Shown here one piece after another: positions 38,442 to 51,155 of a DNA stretch of 64,000 bases (position 1 is the stretch's first letter; each line of letters begins with the position of its first letter). The stretch lies in the NCBI RefSeq assembly GCF_910592395.1, contig NC_088315.1:12900501-12964500 (forward strand). Reading direction: 5' to 3'. The stretch comes from Lineus longissimus (taxonomy: Eukaryota > Nemertea > Pilidiophora > Heteronemertea > Lineidae). The notes below the pieces were generated by a model. That model was not told the origin of the DNA. It saw only the letters and a list, made by a program, of their open reading frames with translations, and did no database searches. The position numbers were made by a program, and so were the translations under genes.

Positions 38442-39150
38442 AGTGCAATATTGCTATTGAATGACAACTTATCATCGCAGAATCTCGAAATTGTGTTCTC
38501 TGTTTGTTCAATTGGGCATCTCGACTCTGTATAACCAAAATTAGCGTGATCGGTCGCGACGAGCGCCATCGCCGACCGACCATCATTGCCAGTAGTCTTA
38601 TATCGTTAGTCGAATGACCACTTATTATCGCAGAATCTCGAAATGGTGGTCTCAGTTTTTCCAATCGGGCAATTCTACTCTTTAAGCAAAATGAGTGTGA
38701 TTGGTCGCGACGAGCGCCATTGCCTAACCAACTTTCATCGCCAGTAGTGTAATATCGCTAGTCGGATGACAACTTATTATCGCAGAATCTCGAAATTGGT
38801 CTCTCAGTTTGTTGAATCAGCCATCTTGACTCTGTATAACCAAAATGAGCGTGATCGGTCACGACAAGCGCCATCGCCAACTGACTTTCATCGCCAGTAG
38901 TGCAATATCGCTATCGAATATAACTTATCATCTCAGAATCTTGAAATTGCCTTTTCAGTTTTACCATCGGTCATCACGACTCTGCATATCGAAAGTGAAC
39001 GTGATCGGTCGTGATGAGCACCATCGCCGACGAACTTTTATCACCAGTAGTGCAATATCGGTATCGAATGACAACTTATCATCACAGAATCTCGAAATTG
39101 TGCTCTCAGTTTGTCGAATTGGTCATCTCGGCCCTGTATAAGCAAAATGA
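38442..39150 (+). repeat. Diverged monomer cluster, copy 2 of a long-range duplication
   Basis: It repeats the subtype order of 32548-33256 at 5,894 bp. Differences are scattered, for example cagtttttccaatcggg near 38653 versus cagtttctcc, and catatcgaaagtg near 38991 versus catatccaaagtg. Confidence 0.85.
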
Positions 39151-41819
39151 GCGGGATCATTCGCGACGAGAGCCATCGCCAACCGACTTTCATCGCCAGT
39201 AGTGTAATATCGCTAGTCGAATGACAACTTATCATCACAGAATCTCGAAATTGCGGTCTCAGTTTGTCCAATCGGTCATCTCGACTCTGTATAACCAAAA
39301 TGAGCGTGATCGGTCGCGACGAGCACCATCGCCAACCGACTTTCATCGCCAGTAGTGTAATATTGCTAGTCAGATGACAAGTTATTATCGCAGAATCTCG
39401 AAATTGTGCTCTCAGTTTGTTGAATCAGCCATCTTGACTCTGTTTAACCAAAATGAGCGTGATCGGTCACGACGAGAGCCATCGCCGACCAACTTTCATT
39501 GCCAGTAGTGTAATATCGCTATCGAATGACAACTTATCATCGCAGAATCTTGAAATTGTGGTCTCAGTTTATCGAATTCGTCATTTCGGCCCCGTATAAC
39601 CATTATGAACAAGATCGGTCGCGACGAGCGCCATCGCCGACCGACTTTCATTGCCAGTAGTGTAATATCGCTAGTCGAATGACAACTTATCATCACAGAG
39701 TCTCGAAATTGTGGTCTCAGTTTGTCCAATCGGTCATCTCGACTATGTATAACTAAAATGAGCGGGATCAGTCGCGACGAGCGCCATCGCCAACCGACTT
39801 TCATCGCCAGTAGTGTAATATCGCTAGGCGAATGACAACTTATCATCACAGAATCTCGAAATTGCGGTCTCTGTTTGTCGAATTGGTCATCTCGGCCCTG
39901 TATAAGCAAAATGAGCGTGATCGGTCGCGACGATTGCCATCGCCGACCGACTTTCATCGCCAGTTGTGTAATATCGCTAGTCGAATGACAACTTATCATC
40001 ACAGAGTCTCGAAATTGTGGTCTCAGTTTGTCCAATCGGTCATCTCGACTATGTATAACTAAAATGAGCGGGATCAGTCGCGACGAGCGCCATCGCCAAC
40101 CGACTTTCATCGCCAGTAGTGTAATATCGCTAGGCGAATGACAACTTATCATCACAGAATCTCGAAATTGCGGTCTCTGTTTGTCCAATCGGTCATCTCG
40201 ACTCTGTATAACCAAAATGAGCGTGATCGGTCGCGACGAGCAGCATCATCAACCGACTTTCATCACAAGTAGTGTAATATGGCTAGTCGGATAACAACTT
40301 ATTATCGCAGAATCTCGAAATTGTGCTCTCAGTTTGTCGAATCGGTCATCTCGGCCCTGTATAACCAAAATGAGCGTGATCGGTCGCGACGAGCGCCATC
40401 GCCGACCAACTTTCATCGCCAGTAGTGTAATATCGCTAGTCTAATGACAACTCATCATCACAGAATCTCGAAACTCTGGTCTCAATTTGTTGAATTGGTC
40501 ATCTCGGCTCTGTATAACCAAAATGAGCGTGATCGGTCGTCACAAGCGTTATCGCCGACCGACCATCATCGCCTATAGTCTTATATTGTTAGTCTAATGA
40601 CCACTTATCATCGCAGAATCTCGAAACTCTGGTCTCAATTTGTTGAATTGGTCATCTCGGCTCTGTATAACCAAAATGAGCGTGATCGGTCGTCACAAGC
40701 GTTATCCCCGACCGACCATCATCGCCAGTAGTCTTATATCGTTAGTCAAATGACAACTTATCATCACAGAGTCTCGAAATTGTGGTCTCAGTTTGTCCAA
40801 TCGGTCATCTCGACTCTGTATAACCAAAATGAGCGGGATCGGTCACGACGATCGCCATCGCCGACCGACTTTCATAGCCAGTAGTGCAATATCGCTATCG
40901 AATGACAACTTATCATCGCAGAATCTTGAAATTGTGGTCTCAGTTTGTTGAATCAGCCATCTTGACTCTGTATAACCAAAATGAGCGTGATCGGTCACGA
41001 CGATCGCCATCGCCGACCGACTTTCATCACCAGTAGTGCAATATCGCTATCGAATGACAACTTATCATCGCAGAATCTTGAAATTGTGGTCTCAGTTTGT
41101 CGAATTTGGTCATTTTGGCTCAGTATGACTAAAATGAGTGTGATCAGTCGCGACGAGCGCCATCGCCGACCGACTTTCATCGCCAGTAGTGTAATATTGC
41201 TAGTCGAATGATAACTTATCATCACAGACTCTCAAAATTGCGGTCTCAGTTTGTCAAATCGGTCATCTCGACTCTGTATAAACAAAATGAGCGTGATCGG
41301 TCGCGACGAGCACCATCACCAACCGACTTTCATCGCCAGTAGTGTAATATCGCTAGTCGGATGACAACTTATCATCACAGAGTCTCGAAATTGTGCTCTC
41401 AGTTTGTCCAATCGGTCATCTCGACTCTGTATAACCAAAATGAGCGGGATCATTCGCGACGAGAGCCATCGCCAACCGACTTTCATCGCCAGTAGTGTAA
41501 TATCGCTAGTCGAATGACAACTCATCATCACAGAATCTCGAAATTGCGGTCTCAGTTTGTCCAATCGGTCATCTCGACTCTGTATAACGAAAATGAGCGT
41601 GATCGGTCGCGACGAGCGCCATCGCCAACCGACTTTCATCGCCAGTAGTGTAATATCGCTAGTCGAATGACAACTTATCATCACAGAGTCTCGAAATTGT
41701 GGTCTCAGTTTGTTGAATCAGCCATCTTGACTCTGTATAACCAAAATGAGTGGGATCAGTCGCGACGAGTGCCATCGCCAACCGACTTTCATCGCCAGTA
41801 GTGTAATATCGGTAGTCGA
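39151..41819 (+). repeat. Satellite segment with a 306-bp and a 153-bp local duplication
   Basis: A two-monomer unit marked by gactatgtataac is duplicated at 39741 and 40047, an offset of 306 bp. A single monomer with tcggtcgtcacaagcgttat is duplicated near 40533 and 40686, an offset of 153 bp. The remainder parallels 33.25-34.5 kb and then 34.5 kb onward. No gene is visible. Confidence 0.8.
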
Positions 41820-42584
41820 ATGACAACTTATCATCACAGAGTCTCGAAATTGTGGTCTCAGTTTGTCCAATTGGACATCTCGACTCTGTATAACCAAAAT
41901 GAGCGGGATCATTCGCGACGAGAGCCATCGCCAACCGACTTTCAATGCCAGTAGTGTAATATCGCTAGTCGAATGACAACTTATCATCACAGAATCTCAA
42001 AATTGCGGTCTCAGTTTGTCCAATTGGTCATCTCGACTCTGTATAACCAAAATGAGCGTGATCGGTCGCGATGAGCACCTTCGCCAACCGACTTTCATCG
42101 CCAGTAGTGTAATATCGCTAGTCGGATGACAACTTATTATCGCAGAATCTCGAAATTGTGCTCTCAGTTTGTTGAATCAGCCATCTCGACTCTGTATAAC
42201 CAAAATGAGCGTGATCGGTCACGAGGATCGCCATCGCCGACCGACTTTCATCGCCAGTAGTGCAATATCGCTATCGAATGACAACTTATCATCGCAGAAT
42301 CTTGAAATTGTGGTCTCAGTTTGTCGAATTTGGTCATTTTGGCTCAGTATGACTAAAATGAGTGTGATCAGTCGCGACGAGCGCCATCGCCGACCGACTT
42401 TCATCGCCAGTAGTGTAATATTGCTAGTCGAATGATAACTTATCATCACAGACTCTCGAAATTGCGGTCTCAGTTTGTCAAATCGGTCATCTCGACTCTG
42501 TATAAACAAAATGAGCGTGATCGGTCGCGACGAGCATCATCACCAACCGACTTTCATCGCCAGTAGTGTAATATCGCTAGTCGG
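41820..42584 (+). repeat. HOR, 765-bp unit, copy 1 (5 monomers)
   Basis: 765 bp is exactly five 153-bp monomers. Shared markers are tcacgaggatcgccatcg, cagtatgactaaaatg and gcgatgagcaccttcgcc. Each occurs once per copy, at 42221, 42344 and 42067 in this one. Confidence 0.9.
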
Positions 42585-43349
42585 ATGACAACTTATCATC
42601 ACAGAGTCTCGAAATTGTGGTCTCAGTTTGTCCAATCGGTCATCTCGACTCTGTATAACCAAAATGAGCGGGATCATTCGCGACGAGAGCCATCGCCAAC
42701 CGACTTTCATCGCCAGTAGTGTAATATCGCTAGTCGAATGACAACTTATCATCACAGAATCTCGAAATTGCGGTCTCAGTTTGTCCAATTGGTCATCTCG
42801 ACTCTGTATAACCAAAATGAGAGTGATCGGTCGCGATGAGCACCTTCGCCAACCGACTTTCATCGCCAGTAGTGTAATATCGCTAGTCGGATGACAACTT
42901 ATTATCGCAGAATCTCGAAATTGTGCTCTCAGTTTGTTGAATCAGCCATCTCGACTCTGTATAACCAAAATGAGCGTGATCGGTCACGAGGATCGCCATC
43001 GCCGACCGACTTTCATCGCCAGTAGTGCAATATCGCTATCGAATGACAACTTATCATCGCAGAATCTTGAAATTGTGGTCTCAGTTTGTCGAATTTGGTC
43101 ATTTTGGCTCAGTATGACTAAAATGAGTGTGATCAGTCGCGACGAGCGCCATCGCCGACCGACTTTCGTCGCCAGTAGTGTAATATTGCTAGTCGAATGA
43201 TAACTTATCATCACAGACTCTCGAAATTGCGGTCTCAGTTTGTCAAATCGGTCATCTCGACTCTGTATAAACAAAATGAGCGTGATCGGTCGCGACGAGC
43301 ACCATCACCAACCGACTTTCATCGCCAGTAGTGTAATATCGCTAGTCGG
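42585..43349 (+). repeat. HOR, 765-bp unit, copy 2 (a partial copy 3 runs to 43560)
   Basis: The same five-monomer order repeats with few substitutions, such as aatgagagtgatcgg near 42818 and actttcgtcgccag near 43165. A third copy starts at 43350 and follows the pattern for about 210 bp, until a 120-bp truncated monomer interrupts it. Confidence 0.9.
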
Positions 43350-43471
43350 ATGACAACTTATCATCACAGAGTCTCGAAATTGTGGTCTCAGTTTGTCCAA
43401 TCGGTCATCTCGACTCTGTATAACCAAAATGAGCGGGATCATTCGCGACGAGAGCCATCGCCAACCGACTT

Positions 43472-43591
43472 TCATCGCCAGTAGTGTAATATCGCTAGTC
43501 GAATGACAACTTATCATCACAGAATCTCGAAATTGCGGTCTCAGTTTGTCCAATCGGTCATCACGACTCTGTATATATCGCCGACCGACTT
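43472..43591 (+). repeat. Truncated monomer (120 bp), junction variant gccgaccgac
   Basis: It has the same junction, preceded by catcacgactctg instead of catctcgactctg. It interrupts the third copy of the 765-bp HOR. Confidence 0.9.
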
Positions 43592-45045
43592 TCATCGCCA
43601 GTAGTGTAATATCGCTAGTCAAATGACAACTTATCATCACAGAATCTCGAAATTGCGGTCTCAGTTTGTCCAATCGGTCATCACGACTCTGTATAACAAA
43701 AATGAGCGTGATCGGTCGCGACTTGCACCATCGCCAACCGACTTTCATCGCCAGTAGTGCAATATCGCTAGTCGAATGACAACTTATCATCAAAGAGTCT
43801 CGAAATTGTGGTGTCAGTTTGTCCAATCGGTCATCTGGACTCTGTATAACCAAAATGAGCAGGATCAGTCGCGACGAGCGCTATCGCCAACCGACTTTCA
43901 TCGCCAGTAGTGTAATATCGCTAGTCGAATGACAACTCATCATCACAGAATCTCGAAATTGCGGTGTCAGTTTGTCCAATCGGTCATCTCGACTCTGTAT
44001 AACAAAAATGAGCGTGATCGGTCGCTACAAGCACCATCCCCGACCAACTTTCATCGCCAGTAGTGTAATATCGCTATCGAATGGCAACTTATCATCGCAG
44101 AATCTTGAAATTGTGGTCTCAGTTTGTGGAATTCGTCATTTCGGCCCGGTATAACCATAATGAACAAGATCGGTCGCGACGAGCGCCATCGCCGACCGAC
44201 TTTCATCGCCAGTAGTGCAATATCGCTATCGAATGACAACTTATCACCGCAGATTCTTGAAATTGTGGTCTCAGTTTGTCGAATTTGGTCATTTTGGCTC
44301 AGTATAACTAAAATGAGTGTGATCAGTCGCGACCAGCGCCATCTCCGACCGACTTTCATCGCCAGTAGTGTAATATCGCTAGTCGAATGAGAACTTATCA
44401 TCGCAGAATCTCGAAATTGCGGTCTCACTGTGTCCAATCGGTCATCTCGACTCTGTATAACCAAAATGAGCGTGATCGGTCCCGACGAGCACCATCGCCA
44501 ACCGACTTTCATCGCCAGTAGTGTAATATCGCTAGTCGGATGACAAGAATCTCGAAATTGTGCTCTCAGTTTGTTGAATCAGACATCTTGACTCTGTATA
44601 ACCAAAAGGAGCGGGATCAGTCGCGACGAGTGCCATCACCAACCGACTTTCATTGCCAGTAGTGTAATATCGCTAGTCGAATGACAACTTATCATCACAG
44701 AATCTCGAAATTGCGGTCTCAGTTTGTCCAATCGGTCATCTCGACTCTGTATAACCAAAATGAGCGTGATCGATCGCGACGAGCACCATCGCCAACCGAC
44801 TTTCATCGCCAGTAGTGTAATATTGCTAATCGGATGACAACTTATTATCGCAGAATCTCGAAATTGTGCTCTCAGTTTGTTGAATCAGCCATCTTGACTC
44901 TGTATAACCAAAATGAGCGTGATCGGTCACGACGATCGACATCGCCGACCGACTTTCATCGCCAGTAGTGCAATATCGCTAGTCGAATGACAACTTATCA
45001 TCACAGAGTCTCGAAATTGTGGTGTCAGTTTGTCCAATCGGTCAT
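43592..45045 (+). repeat. Satellite segment, distant copy of 31.06-32.4 kb
   Basis: It contains the marker monomer in the form gcccggtataaccataatg (near 44144), an aatttggtcatttt monomer and the first 141-bp monomer. It matches 31.06-31.64 kb at an offset of 12,737 bp. No gene is visible. Confidence 0.78.
44509..44649 (+). repeat. Monomer with 12-bp deletion (141 bp)
   Basis: gatgacaa is joined directly to gaatctcg; the usual cttattatcgca between them is missing. It is preceded by the variant gatcggtcccgacg. Confidence 0.9.
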
Positions 45046-46422
45046 CTTGACTCTGTATAACCAAAATAAGCGTGATCGGTCACGACGATCGACATCGCCG
45101 ACCGACTTTCATCGCCAGTAGTGCAATATCGCTAGTCGAATGACAACTTATCATCACAGAGTCTCGAAATTGTGGTGTCAGTTTGTCCAATCGGTCATCT
45201 GGACTCTGTATAACCAAAATGAGCGGGATCAGTCGCGACGAGCGCTATCGCCAACCGACTTTCATCGCCAGTAGTGTAATATCGCTAGTCGAATGACAAC
45301 TTATCATCACAGAATCTCGAAATTGCGGTCTCAGTTTGTCCAATCGGTCATCTCGACTCTGTATAACCAAAATGAGCGTGATCGGTCGCGACGAGCGCCA
45401 TCGCCAACCGACTTTCATCGCCAGTAGTGTAATATCGCTAGTCGAATGACAACTTATCATCGCAGAATATTGAAATTGTGGTCTCAGTTTGTCGAATTCG
45501 TCATTTCGGCCCCGTATAACCATAATGAACAAGATCGGTCGCGACGAGCGCCATCGCTGACCGACTTTCATCGCCAGTAGTGCAATATCGCTATCGAATG
45601 ACAACTTATCATCGCAGATTCTTGAAATTGTGGTCTCAAGTTGTCGAATTTGGTCATTTTGGCTCAGTATAACTAAAATGAGTGTGATCAGTCACGACGA
45701 GCGCCATCGCCGACCGACTTTCATCGCCAGTAGTGTAATATCGCTAGTCAAATGACAACTTTTCATTGCTGAATCTCGAAATTGTGGTCTCAGTTTGTAC
45801 AATGGGTCATCTCGACTCTGTATAACCAAAATGAGCGAGATCATTCGCGACGAGAGCCATCGCCAACCGACTTTCATCGCCAGTAGTGTAATATCGCTAG
45901 TCGAATGACAACTTATCATCGCAGAATCTCGAAATTGCAGTCTCAGTTTGTCCAATCGGTCATCTCGACTCTGTATAACCAAAATGAGCGTGATCGGTCG
46001 CGACGAGCACCATCGCCAACCGACTTTCATCGCCAGTAGTGTAATATTGCTAGTCGGATGACAACTTATTATCGCAGAATCTCGAAATTGTGCTCTCAGT
46101 TTGTTGAATCAGCCATCTTGACTCTGTATAACCAAAATGAGCGGGATCAGTCGCGACGAGTGCCATCACCAACCGACTTTCATTGCCAGTAGTGTAATAT
46201 CGCTAGTCGAATGACAACTTATCATCACAGAATTTCGAAATTGCGGTCTCAGTTTGTCCAATCGGTCATCTCGACTCTGTATAACCAAAATGAGCGTGAT
46301 CGGTCGCGACGAGCACCATCGCCAACCGACTTTCATCGCCAGTAGTGTAATATCGCTAGTCGGATGACAACTTACTATCGCAGAATCTCGAAATTGTGCT
46401 CTCAGTTTGTTGAATCAGCCAT
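45046..46422 (+). repeat. HOR, 1,377-bp unit, copy 1 (9 monomers)
   Basis: 1,377 bp is exactly nine 153-bp monomers. Unit-specific variants recurring at this offset are gcagaatattgaaattg (45472 and 46849), cagtttgtacaat (45794 and 47171) and cagaatttcgaaattgcgg in the following copies. Confidence 0.88.
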
Positions 46423-47799
46423 CTTGACTCTGTATAACCAAAAAAAGCGTGAACGGTCACGACGATCGACATCGCCGACCGACTTTCATCGCCAGTAGTG
46501 CAATATCGCTAGTCGAATGACAACTTATCATCACAGAGTCTCGAAATTGTGGTGTCAGTTTGTCCAATTGGTCATCTGGACTCTGTATAACCAAAATGAG
46601 CGGGATCAGTCGCGACGAGCGCTATCGCCAACCGACTTTCATCGCCAGTAGTGTAATATCGCTAGTCGAATGACAACTTATCATCACAGAATCTCGAAAT
46701 TGCGGTCTCAGTTTGTCCAATCGGTCATCTCGACTCTGTATAACCAAAATGAGCGTGATCGGTCGCGACGAGCGCCATCGCCAACCGACTTTCATCGCCA
46801 GTAGTGTAATATCGCTAGTCGAATGACAACTTATCATCGCAGAATATTGAAATTGTGGTCTCAGTTTGTCGAATTCGTCATTTCGGCCCCGTATAACGAT
46901 AATGAACAAGATCGGTCGCGACGAGCGCCATCGCCGACCGACTTTCATCGCCAGTAGTGCAATATCGCTATCGAATGACAACTTATCATCGCAGATTCTT
47001 GAAATTGTGGTCTCAGTTTGTCGAATTTGGTCATTTTGGCTCAGTATAACTAAAATGAGTGTGCTCAGTCGCGACGAGCGCCATCGCCGACCGACTTTCA
47101 TCGCCAGTAGTGTAATATCGCTAGTCGAATGACAACTTTTCATTGCAGAATCTCGAAATTGTGGTCTCAGTTTGTACAATCGGTCATCTCGACTCTGTAT
47201 AACCAAAATGAGCGAGATCATTCGCGACGAGAGCCATCGCCAACCGACTTTCATCGCCAGTAGTGTAATATCGCTAGTCGAATGACAACTTATCATCACA
47301 GAATCTCGAAATTGCGGTCTCAGTTTGTCCAATCGGTCATCTCGACTCTGTATAACCAAAATGAGCGTGATCGGTCGCGACGAGCACCATCGCCAACCGA
47401 CTTTCATCGCCAGTAGTGTAATATCGCTAGTCGGATGACAACTTATTATCGCAGAATCTCGAAATTGTGCTCTCAGTTTGTTGAATCAGCCATCTTGACT
47501 CTGTATAACCAAAATGAGCGGGATCAGTCGCGACGAGTGCCATCACCAACCGACTTTCATTGCCAGTAGTGTAATATCGCTAGTCGAATGACAACTTATC
47601 ATCACAGAATTTCGAAATTGCGGTCTCAGTTTGTCCAATCGGTCATCTCGACTCTGTATAACCAAAATGAGCGTGATCGGTCGCGACGAGCACCATCGCC
47701 AACCGACTTTCATCGCCAGTAGTGTAATATCGCTAGTCGGATGACAACTTACTATCGCAGAATCTCGAAATTGTGCTCTCAGTTTGTTGAATCAGCCAT
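46423..47799 (+). repeat. HOR, 1,377-bp unit, copy 2 (a partial copy 3 runs to 48214)
   Basis: Full copy of the preceding unit. Its first monomer carries accaaaaaaagcgtg (near 46438), which reappears 1,377 bp later at 47815 and marks the start of a third, partial copy. That copy departs near 48214, where the series switches to monomers like those at 41.66-41.95 kb. Confidence 0.88.
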
Positions 47800-48780
47800 C
47801 TTGACTCTGTATAACCAAAAAAAGCGTGATCGGTCACGACGATCGACATCGCCGACCGACTTTCATCGCCAGTAGTGCAATATCGCTAGTCGAATGACAA
47901 CTTATCATCACAGAGTCTCGAAATTGTGGTGTCAGTTTGTCCAATCGGTCATCTCGACTCTGTATAACCAAAATGAGCGGGATCAGTCGCGACGAGCGCT
48001 AACGCCAACCGACTTTCATCGCCAGTAGTGTTATATCGCTAGTCGAATGACAACTTATCATCACAGAATCTCGAAATTGCTGTCCCAGTTTGTCCAATCG
48101 GTCATCTCGACTCTGTATAACCAAAATGAGCGTGATCGGTCGCGACGAGCGCCATCGCCAACCGACTTTCATCGCCAGTAGTGTAATATCGCTAGTCGAA
48201 TGACAACTTATCATCACAGAGTCTCGAAATTGTGGTCTCAGTTTGTTGAATCAGCCATCTTGACTCTGTATAACCAAAATGAGTGGGATCAGTCGCGACG
48301 AGTGCCATCGCCAACCGACTTTCATCGCCAGTAGTGTAATATCGGTAGTCGAATGACAACTTATCATCACAGAGTCTCGAAATTGTGGTCTCAGTTTGTC
48401 CAATCGGACATCTCGACTCTGTATAACCAAAATGAGCGGGATCATTCGCGACGAGAGCCATCGTCAACCGACTTTCATCGCCAGTAGTGTAATATCGCTA
48501 GTCGAATGACAACTTATCATCGCAGAATCTCAAAATTGTGGTCTCAGTTTGTCCAATCGGTCATCTCGACTCTGTATAACCAAAATGAGTGTGATCGGTC
48601 GCAACGAGCACCTTCGCCAACCGACTTTCATCGCCAGTAGTGTAATATCGCTAGTCGGATGACAACTTATTATCGCAGAATCTCGAAATTGTGCTCTCAG
48701 TTTGTTGAATCAGCCATCTCGACTCTGTTTAACCAAAATGAGCGTGATCGGTCCCGACGAGCACCATCGCCAACCGACTT

Positions 48781-48921
48781 TCATCGCCAGTAGTGTAATA
48801 TCGCTAGTCGGATGACAAGAATCTCGAAATTGTGCTCTCAGTCTGTTGAATCAGCCATCTTGACTCTGTATAACCAAAATGAGCGTGATCGGTCCCGACG
48901 AGCACCATCGCCAACCGACTT
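48781..48921 (+). repeat. Monomer with 12-bp deletion (141 bp)
   Basis: It has the same gatgacaagaatctcg junction and is linked to ggtcccgacg upstream and ctcagtctgttg downstream. Confidence 0.9.
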
Positions 48922-49062
48922 TCATCGCCAGTAGTGTAATATCGCTAGTCGGATGACAAGAATCTCGAAATTGTGGTCTCAGTTTGTCCAATCGGTCATC
49001 TCGACTCTGTATAACCAAAATGAGCGAGATCATTCGCGACGAGAGCCATCGCCAACCGACTT
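48922..49062 (+). repeat. Monomer with 12-bp deletion (141 bp)
   Basis: It has the same junction and lies directly after another 141-bp monomer; it is the only adjacent pair in the window. Downstream it switches to gtggtctcagtttgtcc. Confidence 0.9.
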
Positions 49063-49311
49063 TCATCGCCAGTAGTGTAATATCGCTAGTCGAATAACAA
49101 CTTATCATCGCAGAATCTCGAAATTGCGGTCTCAGTTTGTCCAATCGGTCATCTGGACTCTGTATAACCAAAATGAGTGGATCGGTCGCGACGAGCACCA
49201 TCGCCAACCGACTTTCATCGCCAGTAGTGTAATATCGCTAGTCGGATGACAACTTATTATCGCAGAATCTCGAAATTGTGCTCTCAGTTTGTTGAATCAG
49301 CCATGTTGACT

Positions 49312-50523
49312 CTGTATAACCAAAATGAGCGGGATCAGTCGCGACGAGCGCTATCGCCAACCGACTTTCATCGCCAGTAGTGTAATATCGCTAGTCGAAT
49401 GACAACTTATCATCACAGAATCTCGAAATTGCGGTCTCAGTTTGTCCAATCGGTCATCTCGACTCTGTATAACCAAAATGAGCGTGATCGGTCGCGACGA
49501 GCGCCATCGCCAACCGACTTTCATCGCCAGTAGTGTAATATCGCTAGTCGAATGACAACTTATCATCGCAGAATCTTGAAATTGTGGTCTCAGTTTGTCG
49601 AATTCGTCATTTCGGCCCCGTATAACCATAATGAACAAGATCGGTCGCGACGAGCGCCATCGCCGACCGACTTTCATCGCCAGTAGTGCAATATCGCTAT
49701 CGAATGACAACTTATCATCGCAGATTCTTGAAATTGTGGTCTCAGTTTGTCGAATTTGGTCATTTTGGCTCAGTATAACTAAAATGAGTGTGATCAGTCG
49801 CGACGAGCGCCATCGCCGACCGACTTTCATCGCCAGTAGTGTAATATCGCTAGTCGAATGACAACTTTTCATTGCAGAATCTCGAAATTGTGGTCTCAGT
49901 TTGTCCAATCGGTCATCTCGACTCTGTATAACCAAAATGAGCGTGATCGGTCCCGACGAGCACCATCGCCAACCGACTTTCATCGCCAGTAGTGTAATAT
50001 CGCTAGTCGGATGACAAGAATCTCGAAATTGTGCTCTCAGTCTGTTGAATCAGCCATCTTGACTCTGTTTAACCAAAATGAGCGGGATCAGTCGCGACGA
50101 GTGCCATCACCAACCGACTTTCATTGCCAGTAGTGTAATATCGCTAGTCGAATGACAACTTATCATCACAGAATCTCGAAATTGCGGTCTCAGTTTGTCC
50201 AATCGGTCATCTCGACTCTGTATAACCAAAATGAGCGTGATCGGTCGCGACGAGCACCATCGCCAACCGACTTTCATCGCCAGTAATGTAATATCGCTAA
50301 TCGGATGACAACTTATTATCGCAGAATCTCGAAATTGTGCTCTCAGTTTGTTGAATCAGCCATCTTGACTCTGTATAACCAAAATGAGCGTGATCGGTCA
50401 CGACGATCGACATCGCCGACCGACTTTCATCGCCAGTAGTGCAATATCGCTAGTCGAATGACAACTTATCCTCACAGAGTCTCGAAATTGTGGTGTCAGT
50501 TTGTCCAATCGGTCATCTCGACT
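49312..50523 (+). repeat. HOR, 1,212-bp unit, copy 1 (7 monomers plus one of 141 bp)
   Basis: The unit recurs 1,212 bp downstream. Eight 153-bp monomers would be 1,224 bp; the 12-bp difference is accounted for by the single 141-bp monomer at 49980-50120. Confidence 0.86.
49980..50120 (+). repeat. Monomer with 12-bp deletion (141 bp)
   Basis: It has the same junction, with ctcagtctgttg downstream, and is part of the 1,212-bp HOR. Confidence 0.9.
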
Positions 50524-51155
50524 CTGTATAACCAAAATGAGCGGGATCAGTCGCGACGAGCGCTATCGCCAACCGACTTTCATCGCCAGTAGTGTAATAT
50601 CGCTAGTCGAATGACAACTTATCATCACAGAATCTCGAAATTGCGGTCTCAGTTTGTCCAATCGGTCATCTCGACTCTGTATAACCAAAATGAGCGGGAT
50701 CAGTCGCGACGAGCGCCATCGCCAACCGACTTTCATCGCCAGTAGTGTAATATCGCTAGTCCAATGACAACTTATCATCGCAGAATCTTGAAATTGTGGT
50801 CTCAGTTTGTCGAATTTGTCATTTCGGCCCCGTATAACCATAATGAACAAGATCGGTCGCGACGTGCGCCATCGCCGACCGACTTTCATCGCCAGTAGTG
50901 CAATATCGCTATCGAATGACAACTTATCATCGCAGATTCTTGAAATTGTGGTCTCAGTTTGTCGAATTTGGTCATTTTGGCTCAGTATAACTAAAATGAG
51001 TGTGATCAGTCGCGACGAGCGCCATCGCCGACCGACTTTCATCGCCAGTAGTGTAATATCGCTAGTCGAATGACAACTTTTCATTGCAGAATCTCGAAAT
51101 TGTGGTCTCAGCTTGTCCAATCGGTCATCTCGACTCTGTATAACCAAAATGAGCG
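50524..51155 (+). repeat. HOR, 1,212-bp unit, partial copy 2
   Basis: It aligns with 49312-49943 at an offset of 1,212 bp, including the marker monomer and the cgcagattcttg / aatttggtcatttt monomer. It leaves the pattern near 51156, where gatcggtcccgac is replaced by gatcattcgcgac. Confidence 0.84.

Larger units (their letters stand above)
48215..49311 (+). repeat. Satellite segment with two adjacent 141-bp monomers
   Basis: Positions 48.2-48.48 kb parallel 41.66-41.95 kb at an offset of 6,533 bp. Two consecutive monomers with the 12-bp deletion follow. Positions 48.96-49.33 kb recur at 51.09-51.46 kb at about 2,129 bp, sharing aaaatgagtggatcgg and gccatgttgactctg. No gene is visible. Confidence 0.8.
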
